From assembly GCF_022179445.1 (NCBI RefSeq), contig NZ_BPQU01000001.1:62001-126000 (forward strand): a stretch of DNA of 64,000 nt. The letters run 5' to 3'. A program made the position numbers and the translations under genes. Under the pieces are notes generated by a model, which was not told the DNA's origin, ran no database searches, and worked only from the letters and a program-made list of their open reading frames with translations. Below, piece by piece: positions 56,087 through 64,000 of the stretch. Every line of letters begins with the position of its first letter. The stretch's first letter is position 1. Source of the DNA: Methylobacterium mesophilicum. Lineage in GTDB: Bacteria; Pseudomonadota; Alphaproteobacteria; Rhizobiales; Beijerinckiaceae.

Positions 56087-57583
56087 TCAGTGACCCGCCA
56101 GCGACGGTGCGGCGTCGGGCTTGTCGTGCTTGCCGAACCGTTCGACCAGCGTCGCACTGGCGGCGTTCAAGCCGATCACGTCGACGATCCGCCCGCGGGT
56201 GCGGGCTTTCAGGACGACGCGGTCGAGCGCGGCGACCGCCGAAATGTCCCAGAAATGCGCGTCTTGCAGGTCGATGACGAGGCGGTCCACCGGCTCCAGC
56301 ACGTCGATCGCCTCCGAGAAGGTGCCGGCCGAGGCGAAGAAGACCTGCCCGGCCACCCGATAGGTCCGGGTCCGGCCGTCTTCCGAGAGCGTGGAGGAGA
56401 CCTGGCTCAACCGCGAGACCTTGCCGGCGAAGAACACGCCGGACAGGAGCACCCCGGCCAGCACGCCCTGTGCCAGATCCTTGGTGGCGACCACCACCAG
56501 GACGGTCGCCAGCATCACAGCCGAGGAAGGAAGCGGGTTCGTACGCAGCCGCGCCAGCGACCGCCAGGAGAAGGTGTTCAGCGAGACCATGATCATCACC
56601 GCCGTCAGCGCCGCGACCGGCACGACGGCCAGCAGGTCCTGAAGGGCCACCAGGAGCAGCAGCAGGAAGGCGCCTGCCACCAGCGTGGACAGGCGGCCCC
56701 GAGCCCCCGAGGAGACGTTGATCACCGACTGCCCGATCATCGCGCAGCCGCCCATGCCGCCGAACACGGCCGACGCCATGTTGGCCACGCCCTGGCCCAT
56801 GCATTCCCGGTTCTTGTCGCTGGCGGTGTCGGTCATGTCGTCGACGATCTGCGCCGTGAGCAGGCTTTCCAGGAGGCCGACGGCGGCGAGCGTCGCCGCG
56901 TAGGGCAGCAGGATGCGCAGGGTCTCGAAGGTCAGCGGCACGTCCGGCAGCGCGAAGCTCGGCAGCGTCGAGGGCAGGGCGCCCAGATGCGAGACGGTGC
57001 GCACGTCGAGGTGGAAGATCGCCGTCACCGCGGTCAGCACCGCGATCGCCACGAGGGGCGAGGGGACGGCCCGGGTGATCCGCGGGAAACCGTAGATGAT
57101 CGCGAGGCCCAGGGCGATCAAGCCGTAGGTCGCCGGCGTGACGCCCGTAAGCTCGGGCATCTGCGCCAGGAAGATCAGGATCGCCAGCGCGTTGACGAAG
57201 CCGGTCATCACCGATTGCGAGACGAACCGCATCAGCCGGCCGAGTTTGAGCAGGCCGGCGAGGATCTGGATCACGCCCATCAGGACGGTGGCGGCGAACA
57301 GGTATTGAACCCCGTGCTCGCGCACGAGATCGACCATCACCACCGCGGTCGCGGCGGTGGCGGCCGAGATCATGGCCGGCCGCCCCCCCGCGAAGGCGAT
57401 CGTGCAGGCGATGACCACCGAGGCGTAGAGGCCGACCTTGGGATCGACCCCGGCGATGACCGAGAAGCCGATCGCCTCCGGGATCAGCGCCAGGGCGACG
57501 ACGATGCCCGACAGGGTATCGCCGCGGATATTGGACACCCACGACCCGAGAGGGCCGCCGGTTCCGGATGAACTGCGTTGCAT
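56087..57583 (-). CDS. SulP-family anion transporter with STAS domain
   Basis: This 498-residue membrane transporter has 10-12 hydrophobic segments. It shows [26 protein letters not shown] at the start, [30 protein letters not shown] in the middle, and a C-terminal STAS-like region ([31 protein letters not shown]). It may carry sulfate, bicarbonate or dicarboxylate; none is certain. The ATG at 57583 is chosen; a GTG at 57601 gives six more residues. It lies between hslV and hslU on the same strand. Confidence 0.87.
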   Translation of the reverse strand: MQRSSSGTGGPLGSWVSNIRGDTLSGIVVALALIPEAIGFSVIAGVDPKVGLYASVVIACTIAFAGGRPAMISAATAATAVVMVDLVREHGVQYLFAATVLMGVIQILAGLLKLGRLMRFVSQSVMTGFVNALAILIFLAQMPELTGVTPATYGLIALGLAIIYGFPRITRAVPSPLVAIAVLTAVTAIFHLDVRTVSHLGALPSTLPSFALPDVPLTFETLRILLPYAATLAAVGLLESLLTAQIVDDMTDTASDKNRECMGQGVANMASAVFGGMGGCAMIGQSVINVSSGARGRLSTLVAGAFLLLLLVALQDLLAVVPVAALTAVMIMVSLNTFSWRSLARLRTNPLPSSAVMLATVLVVVATKDLAQGVLAGVLLSGVFFAGKVSRLSQVSSTLSEDGRTRTYRVAGQVFFASAGTFSEAIDVLEPVDRLVIDLQDAHFWDISAVAALDRVVLKARTRGRIVDVIGLNAASATLVERFGKHDKPDAAPSLAGH

Positions 57584-57756
57584 GATGATGAGGATCCGCA
57601 CGAGACGCGCGTCCGCTCGAACGGCGGATCAAGTGGCGTCTCGGATGCGTGGTCCGGCGGATCGGCGGCCGGAAGAGCCACCCGGGCTTTCACCGGGTCC
57701 TTGCGAATGGTGCGACCCTACGAGGCATCGCACTGCGATGCAACATCGAGGCGGGA

Positions 57757-59427
57757 TCAGGCCGCCCGCACCTGCGCTACGAAACCCGCGACTTCGTTCC
57801 CCAGGCCATCCGAACGGCGGGCGATGTCGGCCGCCGCATCGAGCACCTGTCCGGCGCTGGCGCCGGTCTCGTGGGCGGCGCCCAGCACCAGCGACATGGT
57901 CTCGGTCACGGCGCGGGTGCCGCTGGCAGCCTCGGCGATGCTGCGGGCGATCTCCTGGGTGGCGACCTGCTGCTGCTCCACGGCCGCCGCCACGCCGAGC
58001 GCGATACCGTGGACCTGCTCGATCGTGCCGCCGATCTCCTCGATGGCCGCGACGGCCGCATGGGTGGCCGCACGCATCGCCTCGATTTGGCCGGCGATCT
58101 CGTCCGTGGCCCGGGCGGTCTGGGTCGCCAGGGCCTTCACCTCGGTGGCGACCACGGCGAAACCACGCCCCGACTCGCCAGCCCGGGCCGCCTCGATCGT
58201 GGCGTTGAGGGCGAGCAGATTGGTCTGTCCCGCGATGGTCGAGATGAGCGACACAACCTGCCCGATGCCGTCGGCGCTACGGGCGAGCGCCTGGACGCTG
58301 GCGCGGGTCCGCTTGGCCGCCTCGACGGCGCCAGCGGCAGCGTCGGACGTCTGTGATACCTGGACACCGATCTCGCTCGCGGTGGCGGCGAGTTCCTCCG
58401 TGGCGGCGGCGACCGCCTCGACATTGTGTGCGGTGGTCTCGGCGGCGCGGGTCACGACGCGCGACTGCTCATCGGTGCGCTCGGCATTGCCCGCCATGGC
58501 GGCGGCAGCGCGTTCCATGCCGGTGGCGGCGCCGGCGAGGTGATGAACCAAGCCGCCGATGCTGCCCTCGAACTGGTCTGCAAGCCCGACCATCTCGGCG
58601 CGCTTGCGGGTCACCGCCTCAGCCCCCAAGCGCTCGCGCTCCTGACGCAGCCCGTCGGCTTCCCGCATGGTACCGGCGAAGACCTGCATACTTGCCCAGA
58701 TCGCCCCGATCTCGTCGCGACGGGGGTGCACATCCGGAAGCGTGTGGTCGCCCCGCGAAAGGCGCTGGATCGCCTCGGACACGGCGCGCAGCGGCCGGGC
58801 GATCTGGCGTTGGCCCACCAGGATGCCGAGCCCGCAGCATGCCACTGTGCCGAGCAGCGCCAGCGCGAATACCAGCAACGTGCGCGCCTGGAAGAGATCG
58901 CGGGTCTCGGCCTTGACCGCAGCCATCTCGGCCCGGCCGCCCGTGACCAGGGCATCGATGCTCGCCTGGAAGGCCCTGCGGTTGGACTGGTTGGCCTCGT
59001 TGAAGCCCAAATCGGCGGCGGCGCGCGGACCGGCCTCCACGCCGGCGGTGGCCAGCGCAGTCCGCAAGGTCCGGAAGGCGTCGGCGTTCCGCGCCATCGC
59101 GTCGAAGAGCGGGCGTTCCTGCTCGGTCACCCGGGGCGCCCAGTCCGCCCGCAGGACATCCATCGCGGCCAGGCCCTTACGGATGCCGGCCGCGTATTTC
59201 GTAGCCTCGGTCCGGTCGGCCGAGGCGTAGACGCCGCGGGAATCCATTGTCACCTCGGCGACGAGGCGGTTGAAGTTTGCGGCGTTCAGCGCGCGAACCG
59301 AGGCATCCTCGACCTGCGTCAGGGAGTGCTCGAAGCGCTGCAGGGTCGCGACGCTGATTCCTGCGACGACGAGCGTCGTCAGGCTGCAAGCCGCAACGAA
59401 GCCCAGGATCTTGCCACCGATCTTCAT
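57757..59427 (-). CDS. Methyl-accepting chemotaxis protein
   Basis: This 556-residue receptor has a first transmembrane helix ([20 protein letters not shown]), a helical periplasmic 4HB-like sensor to about residue 185, a second transmembrane helix ([21 protein letters not shown]), HAMP ([17 protein letters not shown]) and the conserved signalling tip [40 protein letters not shown]. The ligand is unknown. No che genes are adjacent. The 237-bp gap to hslV has no gene. Confidence 0.93.
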   Translation of the reverse strand: MKIGGKILGFVAACSLTTLVVAGISVATLQRFEHSLTQVEDASVRALNAANFNRLVAEVTMDSRGVYASADRTEATKYAAGIRKGLAAMDVLRADWAPRVTEQERPLFDAMARNADAFRTLRTALATAGVEAGPRAAADLGFNEANQSNRRAFQASIDALVTGGRAEMAAVKAETRDLFQARTLLVFALALLGTVACCGLGILVGQRQIARPLRAVSEAIQRLSRGDHTLPDVHPRRDEIGAIWASMQVFAGTMREADGLRQERERLGAEAVTRKRAEMVGLADQFEGSIGGLVHHLAGAATGMERAAAAMAGNAERTDEQSRVVTRAAETTAHNVEAVAAATEELAATASEIGVQVSQTSDAAAGAVEAAKRTRASVQALARSADGIGQVVSLISTIAGQTNLLALNATIEAARAGESGRGFAVVATEVKALATQTARATDEIAGQIEAMRAATHAAVAAIEEIGGTIEQVHGIALGVAAAVEQQQVATQEIARSIAEAASGTRAVTETMSLVLGAAHETGASAGQVLDAAADIARRSDGLGNEVAGFVAQVRAA

Positions 59428-59664
59428 GCCGTTTCCACCCAGGGCTTTGCGGAACGATTGTGCCGGTGACGGATCAAAGCTCCGTTAAGGTGAAGTCTGT
59501 TGCCAAGCTGATGCGATTCGAATCGCCAGTCGGCGTGGTCATTCGACCGGCAGAGCGGCATCTCATCCTGTTCGATAAACGCCGAAAGTCGCCTCGCCCT
59601 TCGTCGCACCAGCCCACTTCACCGCGGCGAAGCGATCATACCGCGGCCGCATGAACCTTCTGCA

Positions 59665-60243
59665 TCACGCCTGATCGAGGGCCTCGATCACCAGGTTGCC
59701 GTTGGTGTAGACGCAAATCTCAGCGGCGATCGTCATGGCTTTACGCACGATCGCTTCCGCGTCGAGTTCGCTATCCTCAAGGGCGCGGGCGGCTGCGAGG
59801 GCGTAGTTTCCGCCTGAACCGATTGCCATGACGCCGGTTTCCGGCTCCAGCACGTCTCCGGAACCGGAGAGCAACAGGCTGACGTCGCGGTCGGCCACCA
59901 CCATCATGGCTTCGAGGCGGCGCAGGTAGCGGTCCGTGCGCCAATCCTTGGTGAGTTCGACGCAGGCGCGCGTCAACTGGCCGGGATACTGCTCCAGCTT
60001 GCCTTCGAGGCGCTCGAACAGCGTGAAGGCGTCGGCAGTCGCCCCGGCGAAGCCCCCGATCACCGCGCCCTTCGCGAGGCGCCGCACTTTGCGGGCGTTG
60101 CCCTTGACGATGGTCTGGCCAAGGCTGACCTGCCCGTCGCCGCCGACCACGACGCGTCCGCCCTTGCGGACCATCAGGATCGTGGTGGCGTGCATCTGGG
60201 GCACAGAGCCCCGGTCGTCGTACCTGAATGCGTCCTGGCTCAA
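59665..60243 (-). CDS. hslV: ATP-dependent protease peptidase subunit HslV
   Basis: This 192-residue peptidase has the active threonine after a short propeptide ([25 protein letters not shown], threonine near residue 20), then [32 protein letters not shown] and the ending [17 protein letters not shown]. HslV forms the double-ring core, with HslU as its cap. A TTG at 60243 is the likely start; an ATG at 60195 (MHATT) would also allow processing. hslU is separate, about 3.7 kb downstream. Confidence 0.94.
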   Translation of the reverse strand: MSQDAFRYDDRGSVPQMHATTILMVRKGGRVVVGGDGQVSLGQTIVKGNARKVRRLAKGAVIGGFAGATADAFTLFERLEGKLEQYPGQLTRACVELTKDWRTDRYLRRLEAMMVVADRDVSLLLSGSGDVLEPETGVMAIGSGGNYALAAARALEDSELDAEAIVRKAMTIAAEICVYTNGNLVIEALDQA

Positions 60244-60373
60244 AGTTCGGCTCCGATCTCGGTCCGCGCCGAGATGGGGAGCTTTGGCGGCCGCGTCCAG
60301 CCAACGGACGTCAGTCCCGACGACAGGACGCTCGCTTCCGTCGTGCCGGGCGTCGTTGCGGTGGCGCGGGGCT

Positions 60374-61192
60374 TTATTCGGCGACCGCCTCGGCCGCCTG
60401 CACCGGGCCGGCGTCGTGCAGGATCGATTCGGCCGCCGCCTGAGCCAGCAGGGCGTAGCCGCCGTCAGCCATGTGCAGGCCGTCCGAGGCGAAGAGCTGC
60501 TTGGCGGTGAGCTTCCCCTCGCGGACCCAGCCGTGCATCAGGTCGGCCCGACGGATGACCGGCACGTCGAGTTCAGTCCCGATCGCCCGCACCGCATCGC
60601 GGAACCGCGAAGAGCCGGGTGTCGAATCGAGTTTCGGACACCATTGCGGTTCCATCAGCACCACGTCGATGCCGGCTTCCTGGATCCGCCGGATCGCGAC
60701 GGCGGTCGCCTCGTGAAAATGCTCGATGGAGACGCCGCGCAGCGGATCGTTGCTGCCGGTCTGCCAGATGACGAGCTGCGGTTCGGCCGCGATCACGTCG
60801 CGATCCAGGCGCTTCAGCATGTCGTCGACATGCTCGCCGCCGATGCCGCGGTTGATCACGGCGACATCCATGCCGCGGAGCTTCTTGCGCAGGTTGACCT
60901 GCAGGCGCGCAGGATAAGCATTGGCCGGGCTCGAAGCACCGATGCCCTCGGTCGAGGACGACCCGAACGCGACGATCTTGAGTGGCGCGCCGATGGCGAT
61001 CTGCCGGGCGACGTGTGGGAGGTCCGGGCTGTCGCTCAGGTCGATGCCGAGCATGTCCAGCGAATCGGGGAGGAGGTCCGCGTAGGCGAGAACCGCGGTC
61101 GGGACCATCAGCAGGCCGCACAGAACCAATACGTCCCGCCAGCGCTTGCGGCGCGGCTTGGCGGGCGTGACGGATGTCAGGTTCTGGGACAC
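60374..61192 (-). CDS. SGNH/GDSL-type hydrolase
   Basis: This 272-residue protein has an N-terminal hydrophobic anchor ([18 protein letters not shown]) and the SGNH blocks: [13 protein letters not shown] (block I, nucleophile serine near residue 78), [13 protein letters not shown], the block [11 protein letters not shown] and the block [15 protein letters not shown]. It is an esterase, lipase or acetylhydrolase facing the periplasm; substrate unknown. A 169-bp gap separates it from the cupredoxin gene upstream. Confidence 0.86.
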   Translation of the reverse strand: MSQNLTSVTPAKPRRKRWRDVLVLCGLLMVPTAVLAYADLLPDSLDMLGIDLSDSPDLPHVARQIAIGAPLKIVAFGSSSTEGIGASSPANAYPARLQVNLRKKLRGMDVAVINRGIGGEHVDDMLKRLDRDVIAAEPQLVIWQTGSNDPLRGVSIEHFHEATAVAIRRIQEAGIDVVLMEPQWCPKLDSTPGSSRFRDAVRAIGTELDVPVIRRADLMHGWVREGKLTAKQLFASDGLHMADGGYALLAQAAAESILHDAGPVQAAEAVAE

Positions 61193-61307
61193 GGGACCGA
61201 TCGCTCCGCCGCTCGTTCACGACAGATACAATCTGACACAGGTCCTTGAAAAGACCGGTTCCGTTCGCGCCTTTAAGATGAAGTGAATTCGTAACGCAAA
61301 ATTAAGT

Positions 61308-61345
61308 CCGAGACGCCGCCGAGCCCGATTGGGACGGCGTCTCGG
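61308..61345 (-). terminator. Intrinsic terminator of the cupredoxin-like gene
   Basis: An 11-bp perfect stem (ccgagacgccg and its complement) with a 16-nt loop lies 17 bp past the minus-strand cupredoxin stop. On the minus strand it is followed by acttaatttt, a short T-rich run. It is the best textbook terminator in the window. Confidence 0.7.
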
Positions 61346-61361
61346 CCCCGCCCAGGACGCG

Positions 61362-61811
61362 TCAGCCGGCCGGCGGCGACAGCACGAGCTTGCCCACGAA
61401 GGGTGCATTGCGCTTGTTGTTTGCGGTGCAGGCGTAGCTGTGCTCTCCCGCATCGAGAGTGCGCAGCTTCAAGGTGCCGTGGCCGTTGGCTTTGACCGTG
61501 TAGCCCTTCTCGCTCATCACGTGGACGAGGTCGCCGTCAGCGTGCAGCAGGTGTCCCTGCTCGAACTGTCCGGGCGCCGTGAGCGTCACCGGGACATTCG
61601 CCTGGCTCACCACCTTCAGCACGACGTCGGTGTTGGCCGGCAGGCGCAGGTCGGCCGGCGCGCAGACCGGTTTGTCATCCTGAAGCGTGATGGTCAGCTC
61701 GACGGGCGGTATCACCGCGCTTGCGGGCTTGCCGAGCTGCGGGTTGTCTTCAGCGTAGGCCGCACCCGCGAGAACGGTGGCCAGGACGGCAGCGATCAGG
61801 GTCTTCTGCAA
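61362..61811 (-). CDS. Exported cupredoxin-like protein
   Basis: This 149-residue protein has a signal peptide (TLIAAVLATVLAGAAYAEDN) and a cupredoxin-like beta-sandwich with VELTITLQDDKPVCAPADLRLPANTDVVLKVVSQANVPVTL and a copper-site-like HSYACTANNKRNAPFVGKLVL ending. A TTG start is used, with GGAG upstream, because the signal peptide begins directly there. Copper binding is likely but the usual methionine ligand is not clear. It is divergent from the glycosyltransferase gene. Confidence 0.72.
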   Translation of the reverse strand: MQKTLIAAVLATVLAGAAYAEDNPQLGKPASAVIPPVELTITLQDDKPVCAPADLRLPANTDVVLKVVSQANVPVTLTAPGQFEQGHLLHADGDLVHVMSEKGYTVKANGHGTLKLRTLDAGEHSYACTANNKRNAPFVGKLVLSPPAG

Positions 61812-61904
61812 GGTCTCGGTTCTCCGGCACGACCCGCAGCCGGAGCATCGCCCCAAGAGCCGGCCGCCGGCTCTCGTAGGAAGACGACGCTCAGTTCCTC
61901 CCAG

Positions 61905-61943
61905 TGATCCTCGCGCTGTATTAAATATTCACCGCGAGGATCA
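61905..61943. promoter_or_regulatory. Perfect 11-bp inverted repeat with AT-rich centre
   Basis: The arms tgatcctcgcg and cgcgaggatca flank a 17-nt AT-rich loop (ctgtattaaatattcac). It lies about 95 bp upstream of the cupredoxin start and about 265 bp upstream of the glycosyltransferase start. The symmetry and the AT-rich centre could fit an operator, but no known regulator is matched. Confidence 0.4.
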
Positions 61944-62098
61944 AAGCGCGCGGGTCTCTCGCCGGCAATGAGGTGATGGAGCCAGGGTTCCGGTGCGCGA
62001 CGCCGTGGCTCAAGTTGGGCCGATGGAATGCGCCGATGACGTCCTGTGCCCAGCAAAGATGGCGGAGTCTGACGTTTTATTCTCGCGGGTGCAGTTTT

Positions 62099-62113
62099 CG
62101 GCACGATCGATGC
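62099..62113 (+). promoter_or_regulatory. Candidate sigma-54 (RpoN) promoter
   Basis: The sequence cggcacgatcgatgc has GG and GC separated by exactly ten bases (62100-62101 and 62112-62113), the invariant RpoN spacing, and matches the TGGCACG-N4-TTGC consensus with one mismatch in each half. It lies 97 bp upstream of the glycosyltransferase ATG. The downstream MSMEG_0570-type protein is named for nitrogen starvation, which fits RpoN control. Confidence 0.45.
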
Positions 62114-62209
62114 GACCGGACTTAACGGGTCTCCGGATGGGTGGCGGGATCCTGGTGCTGGGCTTCGAGGGTGGAGTCCGGACCGGCCGCGAGCCTCGTC
62201 TGCCGTCCC

Positions 62210-63436
62210 ATGGTCGATCGCTTGCGCATCGCGATTCTCACGCACTCGACCCATCCCCGCGGTGGCGTGGTCCACGCTCTGGCGCTCGGTGAGGCACTGT
62301 GTGACCTCGGGCATGAGGCGGTGGTCCACGCCCCAGACCCGACCGGACGCGGCTTCTTCCGGGATGCACGCTGTCCCGTGGTCTCGGTCGCGGCCAAGCC
62401 CGTTGCTGAACCGACGTCAGCGCTGGTCCAGTCACGGATCGCTGATTACCTGTCCCACTTCTCGACGCCGGCTGCCTGTGACTTCGACATCTTCCATGCG
62501 CATTGCGGCATCAGCGGTAATGCCCTGGCGACCCTGACTCGCCGCCGTCTGATCCCCGGCTTCGTCCGCACGGTCCACCACATCGATACGCTGACAGACC
62601 CGCAGATGAGCCAGTTGCAGGAACGGGCGATCGTCGATGCAGGGCGGCTGCTCTGCCTGAGCGCGACCTGGGCTGCGGCTCTCGCGGCCGAATATGGCGC
62701 ACGGGCCGACGTGGTCGGCAGCGGCGTGGATGGTGCCGTCTACACCCCCGAGCCTTCAGCCGGCGATCCGGCGTTGCGCGAGCGCCTCGGGTTCGGGGCA
62801 GGGCCGGTCTTCCTCAGCGTCGGCGGGTTCGAGGCGCGCAAGAACACGCTGGCGATCATCGCGGCCTTCGCGCGCCTGCACCGTCGTATCCCGGCCGCAC
62901 AACTCGTGATCGCGGGCGGTGTCTCGCTCCTCGACCATGCCGGCTACGAAGCCCGGTGCTGCGCAGCCCTGGAGCGCGAAGGGCTGGAGGTCGGTCCCGG
63001 CAAGCCGGTGATCAGGACCGGGCCGATCGCCCAGGCGGATATGCCGGGGCTCTACCGCATCGCGGATACGCTGGTGTTTCCGTCCCCACAGGGAGGCTAC
63101 GGCCTATGCGTTCTGGAAGCGATGGCCTGCGGCACGCCCGTCGTCGTCTCGGCACCGTCGCCCTTCACGAAACAGCCGAACGCCGCAGCGGCACTTGCAG
63201 CTCAGCCCGACGATCCCGATGCGATCGCCGCCGCCATGCAGGCGAGCCTGGAGCCATCGCGCCGCGTCCGCCTGCGCGCCACCGGTCTGGAGGTCGCCCG
63301 GGCCCAGACCTGGGACGCCTGCGCCGCACGTCACCTGCCGACCTACGCGTCGTTCGCCCCCGGTCCGGCCCCGCTTTCGGCGATCGCCACGGGATCCGCC
63401 GCCTGGAACACCACCCGGATCCCCGGCGATGCCTGA
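62210..63436 (+). CDS. MSMEG_0565-family glycosyltransferase
   Basis: This 408-residue GT-B (GT4-like) glycosyltransferase begins RIAILTHSTHPRGGVVHALALGEAL and has VGSGVDGAVYTPE, FLSVGGFEARKNTLAIIAAFARL and the donor-site FPSPQGGYGLCVLEAMACGTPVVVSAPSPF. This subgroup is known from a conserved cluster that usually includes a nitrilase and a radical-SAM protein (Nit1C). Only two of its genes are here. The acceptor is unknown. Its end overlaps the next gene by 8 bp. Confidence 0.85.
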   Translation: MVDRLRIAILTHSTHPRGGVVHALALGEALCDLGHEAVVHAPDPTGRGFFRDARCPVVSVAAKPVAEPTSALVQSRIADYLSHFSTPAACDFDIFHAHCGISGNALATLTRRRLIPGFVRTVHHIDTLTDPQMSQLQERAIVDAGRLLCLSATWAAALAAEYGARADVVGSGVDGAVYTPEPSAGDPALRERLGFGAGPVFLSVGGFEARKNTLAIIAAFARLHRRIPAAQLVIAGGVSLLDHAGYEARCCAALEREGLEVGPGKPVIRTGPIAQADMPGLYRIADTLVFPSPQGGYGLCVLEAMACGTPVVVSAPSPFTKQPNAAAALAAQPDDPDAIAAAMQASLEPSRRVRLRATGLEVARAQTWDACAARHLPTYASFAPGPAPLSAIATGSAAWNTTRIPGDA

Positions 63437-63707
63437 GATGCGTTTTCATATCCGATGGCCGGACGGCAGCCGCGAGGCCTGCTATTCGCCGTCGCTGATC
63501 ATCAAGGACCATTTGTCGGTCGGCCAGGATTACACCCTCGACGAGTTCCTGGCGCTGATCCGCCTCGCTCTCGGCGGCGCGAGCGACAAGGTCCGTGAGC
63601 GGTACGGCTTCCCCTGCGGGCGGGCGGAGTCGCAGCTTGCCCGGATCGAGGACGCCGCACGTCGTCAGGTGCCGGGCACGGTGCATATCGAGGCGTTCGA
63701 GGAATGA
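63429..63707 (+). CDS. MSMEG_0570-family nitrogen starvation response protein
   Basis: This 92-residue protein has MRFHIRWPDGSREACYSPSLIIKDHL and FLALIRLALGGASDKVRERYGFPCGRAESQLARIE, diagnostic of this small cytoplasmic family, which lies in the same conserved cluster as MSMEG_0565-like enzymes. It may act as a regulator or enzyme partner; the function is not established. The ATG at 63429 overlaps the preceding gene by 8 bp; an ATG at 63438 is possible. Confidence 0.87.
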   Translation: MPEMRFHIRWPDGSREACYSPSLIIKDHLSVGQDYTLDEFLALIRLALGGASDKVRERYGFPCGRAESQLARIEDAARRQVPGTVHIEAFEE

Positions 63708-63870
63708 TCGTTTCGAGATCGCCCATGGCGCACGCGGGGCGACCCGATCGAAGCTGGCTGCTCATATGATTGCTTGACACCCCGCCAGCCCGTGTCGAAC
63801 CGACACAGCGCAGATCTCGGTTGAGGCGGCGTTCTCCGATAACCCGATCTGCCTGGACGAGGCGCAACCG

Positions 63871-64000
63871 ATGATCATCCGGATCGCCACGGCTCTCTTC
63901 GTGCTGGCCATCCCCGCGGTGGCCCAGGCGCGTCCGTCCAGCACGACCATGACCTGCCAGCAGATCGTCCGGCTGGTCCAGACCCGTGGTGCCCTGGTCC
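63871..64000 (+). CDS. Small exported hypothetical protein (3' truncated by the window edge)
   Basis: The first 43 codons are visible. An ATG with GAGGCG upstream starts a signal peptide (IRIATALFVLAIPAVAQA), followed by a mature start with one cysteine (STTMTCQQIVRLVQTRG). I recognise similar short secreted proteins in related bacteria but no function. It is separated from the previous gene by 163 bp. Confidence 0.65.
   Translation, partial: MIIRIATALFVLAIPAVAQARPSSTTMTCQQIVRLVQTRGALV

Larger units (their letters stand above)
61812..62209. other. Divergent intergenic region between the cupredoxin and glycosyltransferase genes
   Basis: About 400 bp hold no convincing gene. It contains an 11-bp inverted repeat at 61905-61943 and a sigma-54-like promoter at 62099-62113, described separately. 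Short open frames here are without family character. Confidence 0.5.

Noticed and set aside
62141..62209. Upstream extension of the glycosyltransferase start to 62141
   Set aside because: The extra residues have no family similarity, and the ATG at 62210 begins directly before the conserved RIAILTHST strand.

Overview
The window is high-GC DNA, except for one conspicuous AT-rich gene, packed with short-spaced and 4-bp-overlapping genes. Gene content points to an alphaproteobacterium of the order Hyphomicrobiales, probably Methylobacteriaceae. The clues are an aerobic (CobG-type) cobalamin pathway, trpE-trpG-trpD-trpC-moaC-moeA gene order, a ChvI/ChvG two-component pair followed by a short HPr kinase and a mannose-type EIIA, and a PQQ-type sugar dehydrogenase next to a small cytochrome c. 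The genus is inferred from gene character, not demonstrated. Both ends cut genes: queG lacks its 5' part and the last ORF lacks its 3' part.

Region by region: 1-1396 holds the end of queG and an NAD-binding epimerase-like gene. 1397-3828 is a zinc module (znuB, znuC, a possible small membrane protein, and divergent zur) with a Zur-box-like palindrome between. 3846-7205 holds a sugar-phosphate transferase for exopolysaccharide, a heme-degrading-type monooxygenase and an XRE regulator. 7130-22180 is the cobalamin locus: a cobalamin riboswitch heads cbtB-cbtA-DUF1636-cobW-cobN-cobG-cobH-cobI, then a VapBC-type toxin-antitoxin pair sits directly before cobJ; cobK faces the other way, and cobL-cobE-cobM-cobB follow. 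22425-31898 carries mixed chromosomal genes (DUF4424 protein, glycosyltransferase, S10 peptidase, holC, pyrG, secG, ppk2, tpiA). 32095-39913 is one long plus-strand run: ppiD, the tryptophan genes and two molybdenum-cofactor genes. 39918-45273 has a GT-C-like membrane protein, a flavin oxidoreductase, a PQQ-type sugar dehydrogenase and cytochrome c. 45274-46839 is an AT-rich gene with a PD-(D/E)XK-nuclease-like N-terminus wedged against lepA. 50212-53758 is chvI-chvG-hprK-EIIA. 53765-60243 runs hslV, a chemotaxis receptor, a SulP transporter, hslU and an EamA transporter on the minus strand. 60374-64000 ends with an SGNH hydrolase, a cupredoxin, and an MSMEG_0565/MSMEG_0570-type gene pair preceded by a sigma-54-like promoter.

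The genes work together mainly in cobalamin synthesis: under low cobalamin the riboswitch should permit cobalt uptake (CbtAB), cobalt chelation (CobN, CobW) and the ring methylation/contraction steps (CobG, H, I, J, K, L, M, B). cobA, cobF, cobS and cobT are not in this window. The most unusual features are a dispersed palindromic repeat that has entered the cobN and cobG reading frames without breaking them, the toxin-antitoxin pair coupled to cobJ, and the AT-rich putative nuclease gene. No rRNA, tRNA, CRISPR array, insertion sequence or prophage was seen.
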